Shown here: positions 20,549-27,980 of the stretch, piece by piece
How the letters are laid out: every line of letters starts with the position of its first letter
Position numbering within the stretch: the first letter of the stretch is position 1
Origin: Colwellia sp. E2M01
Lineage (GTDB): Bacteria > Pseudomonadota > Gammaproteobacteria > Enterobacterales > Alteromonadaceae
NCBI RefSeq assembly: GCF_018860585.1
Contig: NZ_JAHKPR010000090.1
Coordinates: 1-41,339 of the forward strand
Length of the DNA stretch: 41,339 nt
Direction: 5' to 3'
The notes under the pieces: generated by a model
What the model was told of the DNA's origin: nothing
Database searches by the model: none
The model's input: the letters and a program-made list of their open reading frames with translations, nothing else
Translations under genes and position numbers: made by a program

Positions 20549-20575
20549 AAGTGGGGTCTGCAATTTGCTTTTCAA
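20549..20575 (-). promoter_or_regulatory. Sigma-32 (heat shock) promoter of dnaK
   Basis: On the minus strand TTGAAA (20575-20570), 13 bases, then CCCCACTT (20556-20549) fits the sigma-32 pattern TTGAAA-N11-16-CCCCATnT with one substitution. It lies 75 bases upstream of the dnaK start codon. Confidence 0.82.
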
Positions 20576-20637
20576 CTATTCACAAGAAAAAAAACAAAAA
20601 AAGTTACACTTTTATTTAACGTTTCCATTTCAAAAAC

Positions 20638-20666
20638 AAAAAAGCCAAACAATCGTCTGACTTTTT
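20638..20666 (-). terminator. Terminator between grpE and dnaK
   Basis: A 12-bp stem including G-U pairs, AAAAAGTCAGAC, loop GATT, GTTTGGCTTTTT on the minus strand, is followed by more T residues. It lies 37 bases after the grpE stop and upstream of the dnaK promoter, so grpE and dnaK appear to be separate units. Confidence 0.75.
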
Positions 20667-20703
20667 ATATGAACTGCTACCTAAAAGTAGCTGCATTAAA
20701 TAA

Positions 20704-21348
20704 TTACGCGGTAGCATCTACACTTGGCGCGGCTTTAGAAACCATTACCATTGCTGGGCGAATTAATCGACCATTAAGCTCGTAACCTTTTTGCATTACG
20801 GCAATAACCGTATTAGGCGCCACATCTGGAACTTCTTGCATAGACATTGCTTGATGAAGTTCTGGATTAAATGGTTGATCTTGAGGATCAACAGCCGTTA
20901 CACCAAATTTTTCTAATGAACTAATTAAGCCTTGAAGTGTTAATTCTACACCTTCAACAATCGCTTTATTACTTTCATCATCTTTATCTATGTTTTGTAA
21001 TCCACGCTCTAAGTTATCAACCGTAGTTAACATCTCGCCTGCAAATTTTTCTAACGCAAACTTACGCGCTTTTTCTACATCTTGTGCAGCACGGCGACGA
21101 ATATTATCTACTTCTGCCTTAGCACGAGTTACTGAATCTTTTTGATCCGCAACAGTAGATTGAGCCGCAGCAACAGCAAGCTCTAACTCATTAATTCTTT
21201 CTTGCTCTGCACTAATAACTTCATGCGCATGCTCATGTTGCTCTTCAACTTGCTCTTCAGCCTGTTGAACAATTTCATCAGCTAATTGCTCTGCAGTTAA
21301 GTCTTGTTCGTTTACTTCTTGCTCGGTATTTTTTGACTCTGTTGTCAT
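20704..21348 (-). CDS. grpE: Nucleotide exchange factor GrpE
   Basis: A 214-aa protein that releases ADP from DnaK. The Glu-rich N-terminus leads into a long coiled coil (about residues 45-105). The GrpE signature follows, with [16 protein letters not shown] and, later, [16 protein letters not shown] and the beta-domain [22 protein letters not shown]. It is divergent from nadK, as in E. coli. A strong sigma-32-type promoter lies at 21381-21407. Confidence 0.97.
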   Translation of the reverse strand: MTTESKNTEQEVNEQDLTAEQLADEIVQQAEEQVEEQHEHAHEVISAEQERINELELAVAAAQSTVADQKDSVTRAKAEVDNIRRRAAQDVEKARKFALEKFAGEMLTTVDNLERGLQNIDKDDESNKAIVEGVELTLQGLISSLEKFGVTAVDPQDQPFNPELHQAMSMQEVPDVAPNTVIAVMQKGYELNGRLIRPAMVMVSKAAPSVDATA

Positions 21349-21380
21349 GGAATTTCCTTAATTTTTAACTAATGCAGATA

Positions 21381-21407
21381 TTATGGGGCTTGTGAAATAG
21401 GATTCAA
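21381..21407 (-). promoter_or_regulatory. Sigma-32 (heat shock) promoter of grpE
   Basis: On the minus strand TTGAAT (21407-21402), 13 bases, then CCCCATAA (21388-21381) is a near-consensus sigma-32 promoter. It lies 33 bases before the grpE start codon. Confidence 0.85.
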
Positions 21408-21500
21408 CCTCGATTTAAGACATTTTATAAAAAAGTGAACTTTACAAGCGTTTAAAATACAGCGAAACTGCTACATATATTGTAATAATAAAAAATAACC

Positions 21501-22382
21501 ATGGCTCAACTCTATAAAACCATTGGCCTTATAGGCAAACCAGATCACGATGGCGCAAGCGCGACTATTGAAATTTTACATGACTATTTATTAACAAATA
21601 ACTATCCCGTAATTATCGAGCACACAGTTGCCCAATCAGTTAACCTACAAAATGTCGATACAGGTACGTTAACTGATATAGGCGAGCAAGCAGACCTTGC
21701 CATAGTAGTTGGCGGTGATGGCTATATGTTAGGCGCTGCAAGAGTGTTGGCTTGTTTTGATATTGGTGTTATTGGTGTAAACCGCGGTAATTTAGGCTTT
21801 TTAACCGACTTATCTCCAGATGATATTATTCCACCATTAGAACAAATATTAGCCGGTAAATCACGTTGTGAACAACGTTTTATCATAGAAGCCGAAGTTT
21901 ACCGTCATGGAAAACTTAAAAGCAGTAACAGCGCAGTAAATGAAGCAGTACTTCATGCAGGCAAAGTGGCCAGCATGATAGAGTTTGAAGTATATATAGA
22001 CGGCAGTTTTATGTTTAGCCAGCGTTCTGATGGCTTAATTGTTTCAACACCTACCGGCTCTACCGCTTATTCAATGTCTGCCGGTGGGCCAATATTAACA
22101 CCTAATTTAAACGCCCTTTCACTTGTACCTATGTTTCCTCATACGTTAACAAGTCGCCCTATTGTGGTGGATGGTAATAGTGAAATTAAATTAATACTCG
22201 CTAATGACAATCAAGAAAACTTGCAAGTAAGCTGTGATGGTCATGTTATTTTAGCCGTGATGCCGGGCGATGAAGTAATTATTAAAAAGAGCGATGCCAG
22301 TATTTGTTTAATTCACCCACTTGATCACAACTACTTTACCGTATTACGGAATAAATTAAGCTGGGGTAATAAACTTTATTAA
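21501..22382 (+). CDS. nadK: NAD kinase
   Basis: A 293-aa protein that phosphorylates NAD to NADP. The GGDG motif is at residues 71-74 ([13 protein letters not shown]). The NEAVLHAG motif and the C-terminal block [20 protein letters not shown] with GGP are also present. Length and order (divergent from grpE, followed by recN) equal those in E. coli. No strong Shine-Dalgarno precedes the ATG at 21501. Confidence 0.96.
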   Translation: MAQLYKTIGLIGKPDHDGASATIEILHDYLLTNNYPVIIEHTVAQSVNLQNVDTGTLTDIGEQADLAIVVGGDGYMLGAARVLACFDIGVIGVNRGNLGFLTDLSPDDIIPPLEQILAGKSRCEQRFIIEAEVYRHGKLKSSNSAVNEAVLHAGKVASMIEFEVYIDGSFMFSQRSDGLIVSTPTGSTAYSMSAGGPILTPNLNALSLVPMFPHTLTSRPIVVDGNSEIKLILANDNQENLQVSCDGHVILAVMPGDEVIIKKSDASICLIHPLDHNYFTVLRNKLSWGNKLY

Positions 22383-22398
22383 TTTCACCAATCTTTAT

Positions 22399-22436
22399 TG
22401 TCACTACCTGTATAAAAAATTATACAGGTAGTGACA
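22399..22436. repeat. Perfect 17-bp hairpin between nadK and recN
   Basis: TGTCACTACCTGTATAA (22399-22415) and its exact complement (22420-22436) flank an AAAA loop, 17 bases past the nadK stop. There is no T-run on either strand, so it is not a standard terminator. It may stabilise the nadK 3' end. The rest of the 271-bp gap holds the recN control region. Confidence 0.8.
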
Positions 22437-22578
22437 TCAATATTTGAGTTATAACAATTGTATCAAGCATAATTTAATCATTTCGATAAAAATAAATAGT
22501 TAAATTTATCAATCAATTAGTCAATTCCTAGTTAAAACCTAACAAATAATAAACAAATTAAGTTGAATAAAAAACAAT

Positions 22579-22598
22579 TACTGTATAAATTAACAGTT
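22579..22598 (+). promoter_or_regulatory. LexA box (SOS operator) of recN
   Basis: TACTGTATAAATTAACAGTT has the CTG-N10-CAG core of LexA boxes and lies 56 bases before the recN start. It overlaps a possible promoter (TTGAAT 22563-22568; TATAAA 22584-22589), as expected for repression. Confidence 0.85.
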
Positions 22599-22653
22599 AC
22601 TGGTTTTTTATTCATATCTTAATTTTTTTGCTTAGGAATACTTAGGATTAACT

Positions 22654-24351
22654 ATGCTACTGCAACTTAACATTCAAAACTTTGCCATTGTGCGTTCATT
22701 AGATATTGATTGGCAATCAGGCATGACCACAATTACAGGCGAAACCGGCGCTGGTAAATCTATTGCTATCGACGCTTTAGGTTTATGTTTAGGTGACAGA
22801 GCAACAACCAATGTAGTTAGACCTAACTGCAAAAAAGCTGATTTAGCCGCTACTTTTGAAATTAAAAAAAATAAACTAGCCATTGCTTGGTTAAAACAAC
22901 ATGAGCTTATTTCTGAGCATGATAGTGAATGTATATTACGTAGAGTTATTTCTGCAGAAGGTCGTTCAAAAGCTTACATTAACGGAAGCCAAGTCCCGTT
23001 AATACAACTTAAAGAAATAGGCCAATTATTAATTAATATTCACGGCCAACATGATCATCAACTTATTGTCAAAGCAAGCCAACAATGTCGTTTACTCGAT
23101 AACTACGCCAATCATCCTGCATTATTGAACGACGTAAAACATTATGCTCAGCAATGGAGCAAGCTCAATAAAGAACTCGCGTTATTACAACAAAGTAAAC
23201 AACAGCGTGAAGCTGAACAACAATTAATACAATACCAAGTTAACGAACTAGACGAATTTGCTCTACAAGCTGGAGAGTTTGCCACGTTGGAGCAAGATTA
23301 TAAACGCCACAGCAACGCACAAGACTTATTAGATTCAGCATTAAATTCATTACAAAAACTGTCTGAAAACGAAAATTTTAATATTGTTGATGCATTAAGA
23401 GAATGCAGTGAAAATGTTCATTCTATTGCACGTATTGATCCACAGCTTAACAATGTGGCAAGTATACTAGCCGAAGCGTTAATTCAACTAGAAGAAGCAA
23501 GTGGCGACTTAAGTCATTATTACCAGCAGTTAGAATTAGACCCGCAAAGCTACGCATTAATTGAAGACAGATATTCTACGGCCTTACAATTAGCCAAAAA
23601 ACATCAATTATCACCAGAAGGTTTAGTTGATTTTCATAGTGAATTAACGCAACAACTTGCCGCGATTAGTGGTGATGAATCACGTATCAATACAATTATC
23701 GAATCGTTAGAAACAACCAAACAACATTATTTTGATAGTGCTAATCTACTTTCTATTTCAAGACAAAAATCAGCACAGCGTTTAAGTAAGTTAATTACTA
23801 AAAGTATGCAAGAGTTGAATATGCCACACGGTCAGTTTTATATCTCAACAGATCACAGCAAATCAACTGATATTGTAAAAGCTACATGTAAGGACACTAT
23901 TAATAGCAATGGTATAGATCATATTAGTTTTCAGGTTAGTATTAACCCAGGGCAAGCACTAGAAGCAATGCATAAAGTCGCCTCGGGTGGTGAGTTATCA
24001 AGAATTAGTTTAGCCATGCAAGTTATTTTGGCTGATAAAGTTATCACACCAACACTTATTTTTGATGAAGTCGATGTCGGTATAAGTGGCCCAACAGCAG
24101 CAATGGTAGGTAAAAAACTGCAACAATTAGCTAAAAATACACAAGTAATCTGTGTTACCCATTTACCGCAAGTCGCTTGTAAAGGTCATCAGCAATTATT
24201 TGTCAGTAAGACTACTGATGGTGAGTTAACAGAAACTCACGTAAGTGAACTTAGTGAATCAAATAGGGTCAAAGAAATTGCACGCTTGTTAGCTGGCGAT
24301 AAAATATCTCAACACAGCCTAGCTAACGCACAAGAGCTATTAGCAAGTTAA
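22654..24351 (+). CDS. recN: DNA repair protein RecN
   Basis: A 565-aa SMC-like ATPase for double-strand break repair. Walker A is GETGAGKS at residues 29-36. Long coiled-coil regions fill the middle. The ABC signature SGGELSR is at 444-450, and Walker B TLIFDEVDVGISG has D471/E472. AGGA lies six to seven bases before the ATG. A LexA box upstream shows SOS control. A nested hairpin with a T-run follows as terminator. Confidence 0.96.
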   Translation: MLLQLNIQNFAIVRSLDIDWQSGMTTITGETGAGKSIAIDALGLCLGDRATTNVVRPNCKKADLAATFEIKKNKLAIAWLKQHELISEHDSECILRRVISAEGRSKAYINGSQVPLIQLKEIGQLLINIHGQHDHQLIVKASQQCRLLDNYANHPALLNDVKHYAQQWSKLNKELALLQQSKQQREAEQQLIQYQVNELDEFALQAGEFATLEQDYKRHSNAQDLLDSALNSLQKLSENENFNIVDALRECSENVHSIARIDPQLNNVASILAEALIQLEEASGDLSHYYQQLELDPQSYALIEDRYSTALQLAKKHQLSPEGLVDFHSELTQQLAAISGDESRINTIIESLETTKQHYFDSANLLSISRQKSAQRLSKLITKSMQELNMPHGQFYISTDHSKSTDIVKATCKDTINSNGIDHISFQVSINPGQALEAMHKVASGGELSRISLAMQVILADKVITPTLIFDEVDVGISGPTAAMVGKKLQQLAKNTQVICVTHLPQVACKGHQQLFVSKTTDGELTETHVSELSESNRVKEIARLLAGDKISQHSLANAQELLAS

Positions 24352-24392
24352 CAAGAATTATCCGACATATAACCTCGTTTAATGAAGCTAAC

Positions 24393-24464
24393 TGACCATG
24401 ACTAAAAACCTATAGTTTATCGCTGACAAATTATAGGTAACTTAGCTATGGTCATAGTTTTTTA
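24393..24464 (+). terminator. Terminator of recN
   Basis: A nested stem is followed by TTTTTT at 24458-24463: outer TGACCAT (24393-24399) with ATGGTCA (24448-24454), inner ACCTATA (24408-24414) with TATAGGT (24432-24438). Confidence 0.65.
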
Positions 24465-24486
24465 TCTTTAATAAGTTAAAATAGCT

Positions 24487-24514
24487 TTGATTCAGTGCTT
24501 TGCTTGGGTATCAT
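24487..24514 (+). promoter_or_regulatory. Possible promoter of bamE
   Basis: TTGATT (24487-24492), 16 bases, TATCAT (24509-24514) resembles a sigma-70 promoter 58 bases before the chosen bamE start. Confidence 0.4.
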
Positions 24515-24571
24515 CCCTGTTCGCACTTATAGTGCTATTTGTTTTACTACTTATTTAAGGTAATAGTTTTT

Positions 24572-25027
24572 ATGTATTTTCGTGTTGCCATCATCATTAC
24601 AGCTATGGTTTTATCTTCTTGTTCTAGTTGGGTTTTTCGTTATGATATTCCTCAAGGGAACTATCTAGATAAAGAAAGTGTTAACCAATTACAAATAGGT
24701 ATGAATAAAGAACAAGTTAAATTCGTTTTAGGAAGCCCTGTACTTGTTGACTCTTTTAACAATGATACTTGGAGTTATGTATATAAATTAATATCAGGTC
24801 GAGACAAAAAGTTTGATATTAATAAAAAACTCATTCTAAAATTCTCCAATGATAAATTAATATCGGCAACTGGGGATTATGTATTACCTGAGACTTTTAA
24901 TACGCCTTTTAACGCTTCTGTACCTTTAGAGTTAGCGATAGAAGATACAAATAAAGAGATGAACACCACAGAAGTTACCGATACAAACAGTCCTTCTGCA
25001 ACAACAAAAAACACTGATTCTGAGTAA
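24572..25027 (+). CDS. bamE: Outer membrane assembly lipoprotein BamE
   Basis: A 151-aa lipoprotein (SmpA/OmlA family), part of the BAM complex that inserts beta-barrel proteins in the outer membrane. A short signal peptide ends in the lipobox LSSC, with the lipidated cysteine at residue 17. The BamE core is seen in VNQLQIGMNKEQVKFVLGSP and DTWSYVYKL. The ATG at 24572 is chosen because it places the signal peptide correctly; an upstream in-frame TTG at 24539 would add 11 residues before it. The last ~40 residues form a Thr/Asn-rich tail longer than in E. coli. Confidence 0.93.
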   Translation: MYFRVAIIITAMVLSSCSSWVFRYDIPQGNYLDKESVNQLQIGMNKEQVKFVLGSPVLVDSFNNDTWSYVYKLISGRDKKFDINKKLILKFSNDKLISATGDYVLPETFNTPFNASVPLELAIEDTNKEMNTTEVTDTNSPSATTKNTDSE

Positions 25028-25099
25028 AGTATTTATTCATATCTGCAGCAATTAATAGGTATGCTTCATAAAGTTTAGCGGCTATATTATCGCTATATT

Positions 25100-25141
25100 C
25101 AGACATAAAAAAACGGCACTTAAGCCGTTTTTTTATGTCTG
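25100..25141. terminator. Bidirectional terminator after bamE
   Basis: A perfect 18-bp stem (25100-25117 with 25124-25141; left arm CAGACATAAAAAAACGGC) has an ACTTAA loop. The internal A and T runs let it work for bamE and for the convergent ratA-rnfH unit. The tail ATGTCTG recurs after other terminators in the window. Confidence 0.92.
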
Positions 25142-25163
25142 ATATATAAGTAATCTGAACTTT

Positions 25164-25284
25164 GTTATACCAATTCCGATAATTAAGAGAGCTATTTTAG
25201 ACGGAGATAAAATTATTAAATAACACTATAGTTAGTGCTTTTAGCCCGTATAAATGATCACTTAGTTTGTGAGATTAGTATAAC
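25164..25284. mobile_element. MITE-like element with terminal inverted repeats
   Basis: A 121-bp noncoding block begins GTTATACCAATTCC and ends in the inverted form GTATAAC. Comparing the first 26 bases with the reverse complement of the last 26 gives 18 identities, including the outer seven. It is too short to code for a transposase and lies two bases from the rnfH stop. From memory, similar GTTATACyAATyyC ends are common in alteromonad noncoding repeats. No clear target duplication is visible. Confidence 0.6.
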
Positions 25285-25286
25285 CA

Positions 25287-25685
25287 TTATTTTTTGGTAT
25301 CAACTCGTAAATGGTTAACACGTCCACCTGTAGTTTTATCTGCTCGACCTTCTAACTTGGCTTTTTCAGCTCGACGTTTTCTAACATCTTTTGGATCAGC
25401 AATTAACGGCCTATAAACTTCAATTCGATCTAAATCTTCCACTATGTCAGTCAATTTAACCGTTCGATTCCAAATACCAACTTTATTCACGTCTAAATTA
25501 ATCTCAGGAAATAACGTAATAATTCCTGATTCAATAATGGTTTGTTCAACCGTCGTACCTGCTGTTATAGACAAAGCTAATATTGTTTGTTTTTGTGGGG
25601 TACCGTAAACAATCTCAACAGTAATTTTATTATCATCCACCGAGGTATCAACACTATCAATAATTGTATTATTTTCAAAAGTCAT
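25287..25685 (-). CDS. rnfH: RnfH family ubiquitin-like protein (RatB)
   Basis: A 132-aa protein of the UPF0125 family. The core reads ITVEIVYGTPQKQ, then NKVGIWNRTVKLTD and IEVYRPLIADPKDVRKRRAEK, closely matching E. coli RnfH/YfjF. The family has a beta-grasp fold; its role is not settled. It is longer than the E. coli protein (about 96 aa) at both ends, with a 20-residue acidic N-terminal extension and a basic C-terminal tail. Only two bases separate it from ratA upstream. Confidence 0.93.
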   Translation of the reverse strand: MTFENNTIIDSVDTSVDDNKITVEIVYGTPQKQTILALSITAGTTVEQTIIESGIITLFPEINLDVNKVGIWNRTVKLTDIVEDLDRIEVYRPLIADPKDVRKRRAEKAKLEGRADKTTGGRVNHLRVDTKK

Positions 25686-25687
25686 AA

Positions 25688-26128
25688 TTAAGCATTAACT
25701 CCGTAAATATCTTTTGCTCGTTGGGTAAAAACTTTCACTAAGCTATTACTAAAGTGTCCGAATACTTTACCAAACGCAAGTGAAACAAGTTTACTCGAAA
25801 ACTCATACTCAAGCTCTAAACTTACTTTACACGCATCGTCAGACAAAGGTGTTAACAGCCAATAACCTTCAAGTTTTTTAAAAGGACCATCTACTAAGGA
25901 AAGGTGTATTTTCTCATTAGAGACGAGCGTATTTTTCGTCGTAAACCACTTACTTAAACCACCTTTTGAAACCAATAACGCTGCCGTTACCGATTCATCG
26001 TCCGAGCTTATAATTTTACTATCATTACAATCAGGTAAAAATTTAGGATACGATGGAATATCATTTATTAATTGGTACATTTGATCAACGCTGTGCATTA
26101 CTAAAGCACTACGACTTATGGTTGGCAT
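25688..26128 (-). CDS. ratA: RatA / Coq10-type START domain protein
   Basis: A 146-aa protein of the polyketide cyclase/START family (E. coli RatA/YfjG; eukaryotic Coq10). It starts MPTISRSALVMHSVDQMY, with GGAG five bases before the ATG at 26128; longer upstream readings are not needed. YPKFLPDC and the GPFKKLEGYW region are conserved. The family binds ubiquinone-like lipids; E. coli RatA was also reported to affect 70S ribosome association. It is divergent from smpB and co-transcribed with rnfH. Confidence 0.93.
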   Translation of the reverse strand: MPTISRSALVMHSVDQMYQLINDIPSYPKFLPDCNDSKIISSDDESVTAALLVSKGGLSKWFTTKNTLVSNEKIHLSLVDGPFKKLEGYWLLTPLSDDACKVSLELEYEFSSKLVSLAFGKVFGHFSNSLVKVFTQRAKDIYGVNA

Positions 26129-26315
26129 TTTCACTCCGTATGTCACCCAATTGAATGGGCGACATAATAGCAAAAACCTTACAAAAAGCGCATTATTCTA
26201 AGCTATTTTCTGTTAAATATGCCTTTATTCTTTCAATCAAGGATGTAATAACACGTTATTATCAGTATAATCATCGCGTTTGCAGCTTATTGCGGCAAAG
26301 AAATGGAAGATAAAA

Positions 26316-26807
26316 ATGGCTAAGAAAAAATCTAAAGATAAATCCAATAGTAATACTATCGCATTAAATAAAAAGGCTAGGCACAACTACACCCTAACCG
26401 ATAAATATGAAGGCGGTATGAGCTTACAAGGTTGGGAAATTAAAAGTATACGAAGTGGTAAAGTAAACATTTCTGACTGTTACGTACATATTAAAGACCG
26501 TGAAGCTTACTTACTTGGCGCTGAAATAATGCCGCTAAATGCTGCATCAAGTCATGTAGTGTGTGAGCCAAATCGCGATAGAAAGTTATTACTTAACCGC
26601 AGAGAGTTAGACAAAATCACCGCGGCGGTTGAACGTGATGGTTACTCTTTAATTGCTACCGCAATGTATTGGCGTAAAAACTGGGTAAAACTAGAGTTTT
26701 ATTTAGGCAAAGGTAAAAAAGATCATGATAAACGTTCTGATATCAAAGACCGAGAATGGGCTGTTGATAAAGGGCGATTAATGAAAAATAAAAACTTAGA
26801 CCGCTAA
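26316..26807 (+). CDS. smpB: SsrA-binding protein SmpB
   Basis: A 163-aa protein that binds tmRNA and carries it to stalled ribosomes for trans-translation. The core [20 protein letters not shown], then [16 protein letters not shown], and the C-terminal basic tail [16 protein letters not shown] are typical. The start ATG at 26316 has GGAAG six bases upstream and gives the usual length; earlier in-frame codons are rejected. ssrA follows directly on the same strand. Confidence 0.96.
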   Translation: MAKKKSKDKSNSNTIALNKKARHNYTLTDKYEGGMSLQGWEIKSIRSGKVNISDCYVHIKDREAYLLGAEIMPLNAASSHVVCEPNRDRKLLLNRRELDKITAAVERDGYSLIATAMYWRKNWVKLEFYLGKGKKDHDKRSDIKDREWAVDKGRLMKNKNLDR

Positions 26808-26846
26808 TACTTTGTTTAATAGACACAGTGGTTAAAAATTACCACG

Positions 26847-26875
26847 TTGTCTATTGTAAGTAAGCGATGTATAAT
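26847..26875 (+). promoter_or_regulatory. Probable ssrA promoter
   Basis: TTGTCT (26847-26852), 17 bases, TATAAT (26870-26875): a perfect -10 with a modest -35. It would start a precursor about 50 bases before the mature tmRNA end. It overlaps an imperfect hairpin following smpB (TAGACA/TGTCTA). Confidence 0.65.
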
Positions 26876-26930
26876 TAGTTTTATAGGCAGTTCGAGCCTA
26901 GAAAGTGTAGAATAAAAAATGTAAAACTTT

Positions 26931-27281
26931 GGGGCGGATCTAGGATTCGACAAGATTCATGAAACCCAAGGTGCATGCCCAGGGGCGGTTGGCCTGGTAA
27001 AAAGCCGCAAAACTATAATTGCAAACGACGAAACGTTCGCACTAGCCGCTTAAGGCTAGCCATCACCTCATAAATTGTCCTGTTGTTTCGAGGATTGATG
27101 GTCACCCCAAATAGGATAGCGAGGGAAGCATGCTTAAGGCTGAACCGCGAAATAGTATTAAGCTCACCATGACGAAGCCTGTCGCTTGGCGTCTAATTGG
27201 TTAAATAAATAAGCGACTAAGCATGTAGTACCGAGGATGTAGGCTTTTTGGACGGGGGTTCGATTCCCCCCCGCTCCACCA
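26931..27281 (+). ncRNA. ssrA: Transfer-messenger RNA (tmRNA)
   Basis: A 351-base tmRNA. The 5' end GGGGCGG (26931-26937) pairs with CCGCTCC (27271-27277), forming the tRNA-like acceptor stem before ACCA. The T-arm is GGGGGTTCGATTCCCCC. The tag reading frame GCA to TAA at 27021-27053 encodes ANDETFALAA. It lies 123 bases after smpB. Its 3' end is repeated 2.68 kb downstream, marking it as the insertion point of the retron cassette. Confidence 0.97.
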
Positions 27282-27411
27282 AATAAAGACCTTTTTAGTC
27301 TTTAAGTTATACCTAGTGACTTTTAGATTTGGCGATGAACAACAGTGTTATTAAATAATATTTGTTGTTTATGATAAGAAACCGCTTAATTGCGGTTTTT
27401 TTATGTCTGAA
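27257..27411 (+). repeat. Direct repeat, copy A: 3' end of ssrA plus downstream flank (attL-like)
   Basis: This 155-base stretch runs from GGTTCGATTCCC in the ssrA T-arm through the CCA end and the terminator to ATGTCTGAA. It recurs at 29937-30082. The longest identical run is 41 bases (27275-27315, starting TCCACCAAATAAAGACC), followed after one mismatch by 16 more. The middle part differs by substitutions and small indels, and the terminator is conserved again. Confidence 0.9.
27379..27402 (+). terminator. Terminator downstream of ssrA
   Basis: AAACCGC (27379-27385), loop TTAATT, GCGGTTT (27392-27398), then a T-run to 27402. It is conserved in the second repeat copy. Confidence 0.88.
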
Positions 27412-27775
27412 ATTTGTATTAAAATATCCCAATACACGTTGTTCTTTAAGATGTTATTAAGGGGCAGTATTGCTATATCAACAAGTTGCCTTCATACAAT
27501 TTAGTCACCGAGTGAGTATTTCATATTGATCAAGAATAACCTGATTTTCGTCAATAAGCAGGACTATATTGTAATAACTTAAGCATAGACTTTAGTAACT
27601 ATAAGTGAGTGTCACCTATAATCAAGCAGAACTTTGTTGGGTTTGATTAAAATTTAATACTTAGAATTATTAATAATCAGCACTATACAGCACAGAGTTA
27701 AAGTGTTATTTTTATCTTGCATGGGCGTATCGCTCAGCTTACTGCAATCGTTATTAAAAACATTTGGCTTGTATG
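27412..27775. other. Noncoding leader of the retron cassette
   Basis: No coding frame of note and no integrase remnant could be recognised. The region is AT-rich. A hairpin TTGCA(27717-27721)/TGCAA(27743-27747) encloses GGGCG/CGCTC. The promoter of the retron RNA should lie here; TTGATT at 27643-27648 with AT-rich -10 candidates near 27665-27674 is only a weak match. Confidence 0.5.
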
Positions 27776-27932
27776 CCTTTCACAGGGCGCCTAGCAATAG
27801 GCATGTGCTTCGGCCACACCCTCCGACTACTCGAAACCAACAGTAGCCGAGGACGATGGGCTTAATCATAGAAATGGTGGCTGTTACCAAATGTTTTCGA
27901 TGAATGTAACACCATTTCTTGCGCTCTAGAGG
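27776..27932 (+). ncRNA. Putative retron msr-msd RNA
   Basis: The block directly upstream of the RT has retron-RNA organisation. Outer arms pair AGGGCGC (27784-27790) with GCGCTCT (27921-27927) and CCTTT (27776-27780) with AGAGG (27928-27932), resembling a1/a2. An AGC (27793-27795), as in known branch sites, follows a1. An msr-like part has a UUCG-loop hairpin (27804-27818) and CTACT/AGTAG (27827-27831 / 27842-27846). An msd-like part is a 48-base hairpin GAAATGGTG (27871-27879) / CACCATTTC (27910-27918), ending two bases before a2. A competing hairpin GCCTA/TAGGC (27789-27802) and an alternative outer stem CTTAATCA (27861-27868)/TGATTAAG (27938-27945) also exist, so the exact limits are uncertain. 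Confidence 0.5.
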
Positions 27933-27980
27933 ATGAGTTGATTAAGTCTTTATTGTTTTCTTAATTACAAGGACGTACTT

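Noticed and set aside
22408-22427. Second LexA box upstream of recN
   Set aside because: The spacing is CTG-N14-CAG, not N10, and the sequence is explained by the long hairpin.
27412-27775. Integrase or excisionase remnant, or CRISPR repeats, in the cassette leader
   Set aside because: No frame of useful length, no recombinase motif and no regularly spaced repeats were found.
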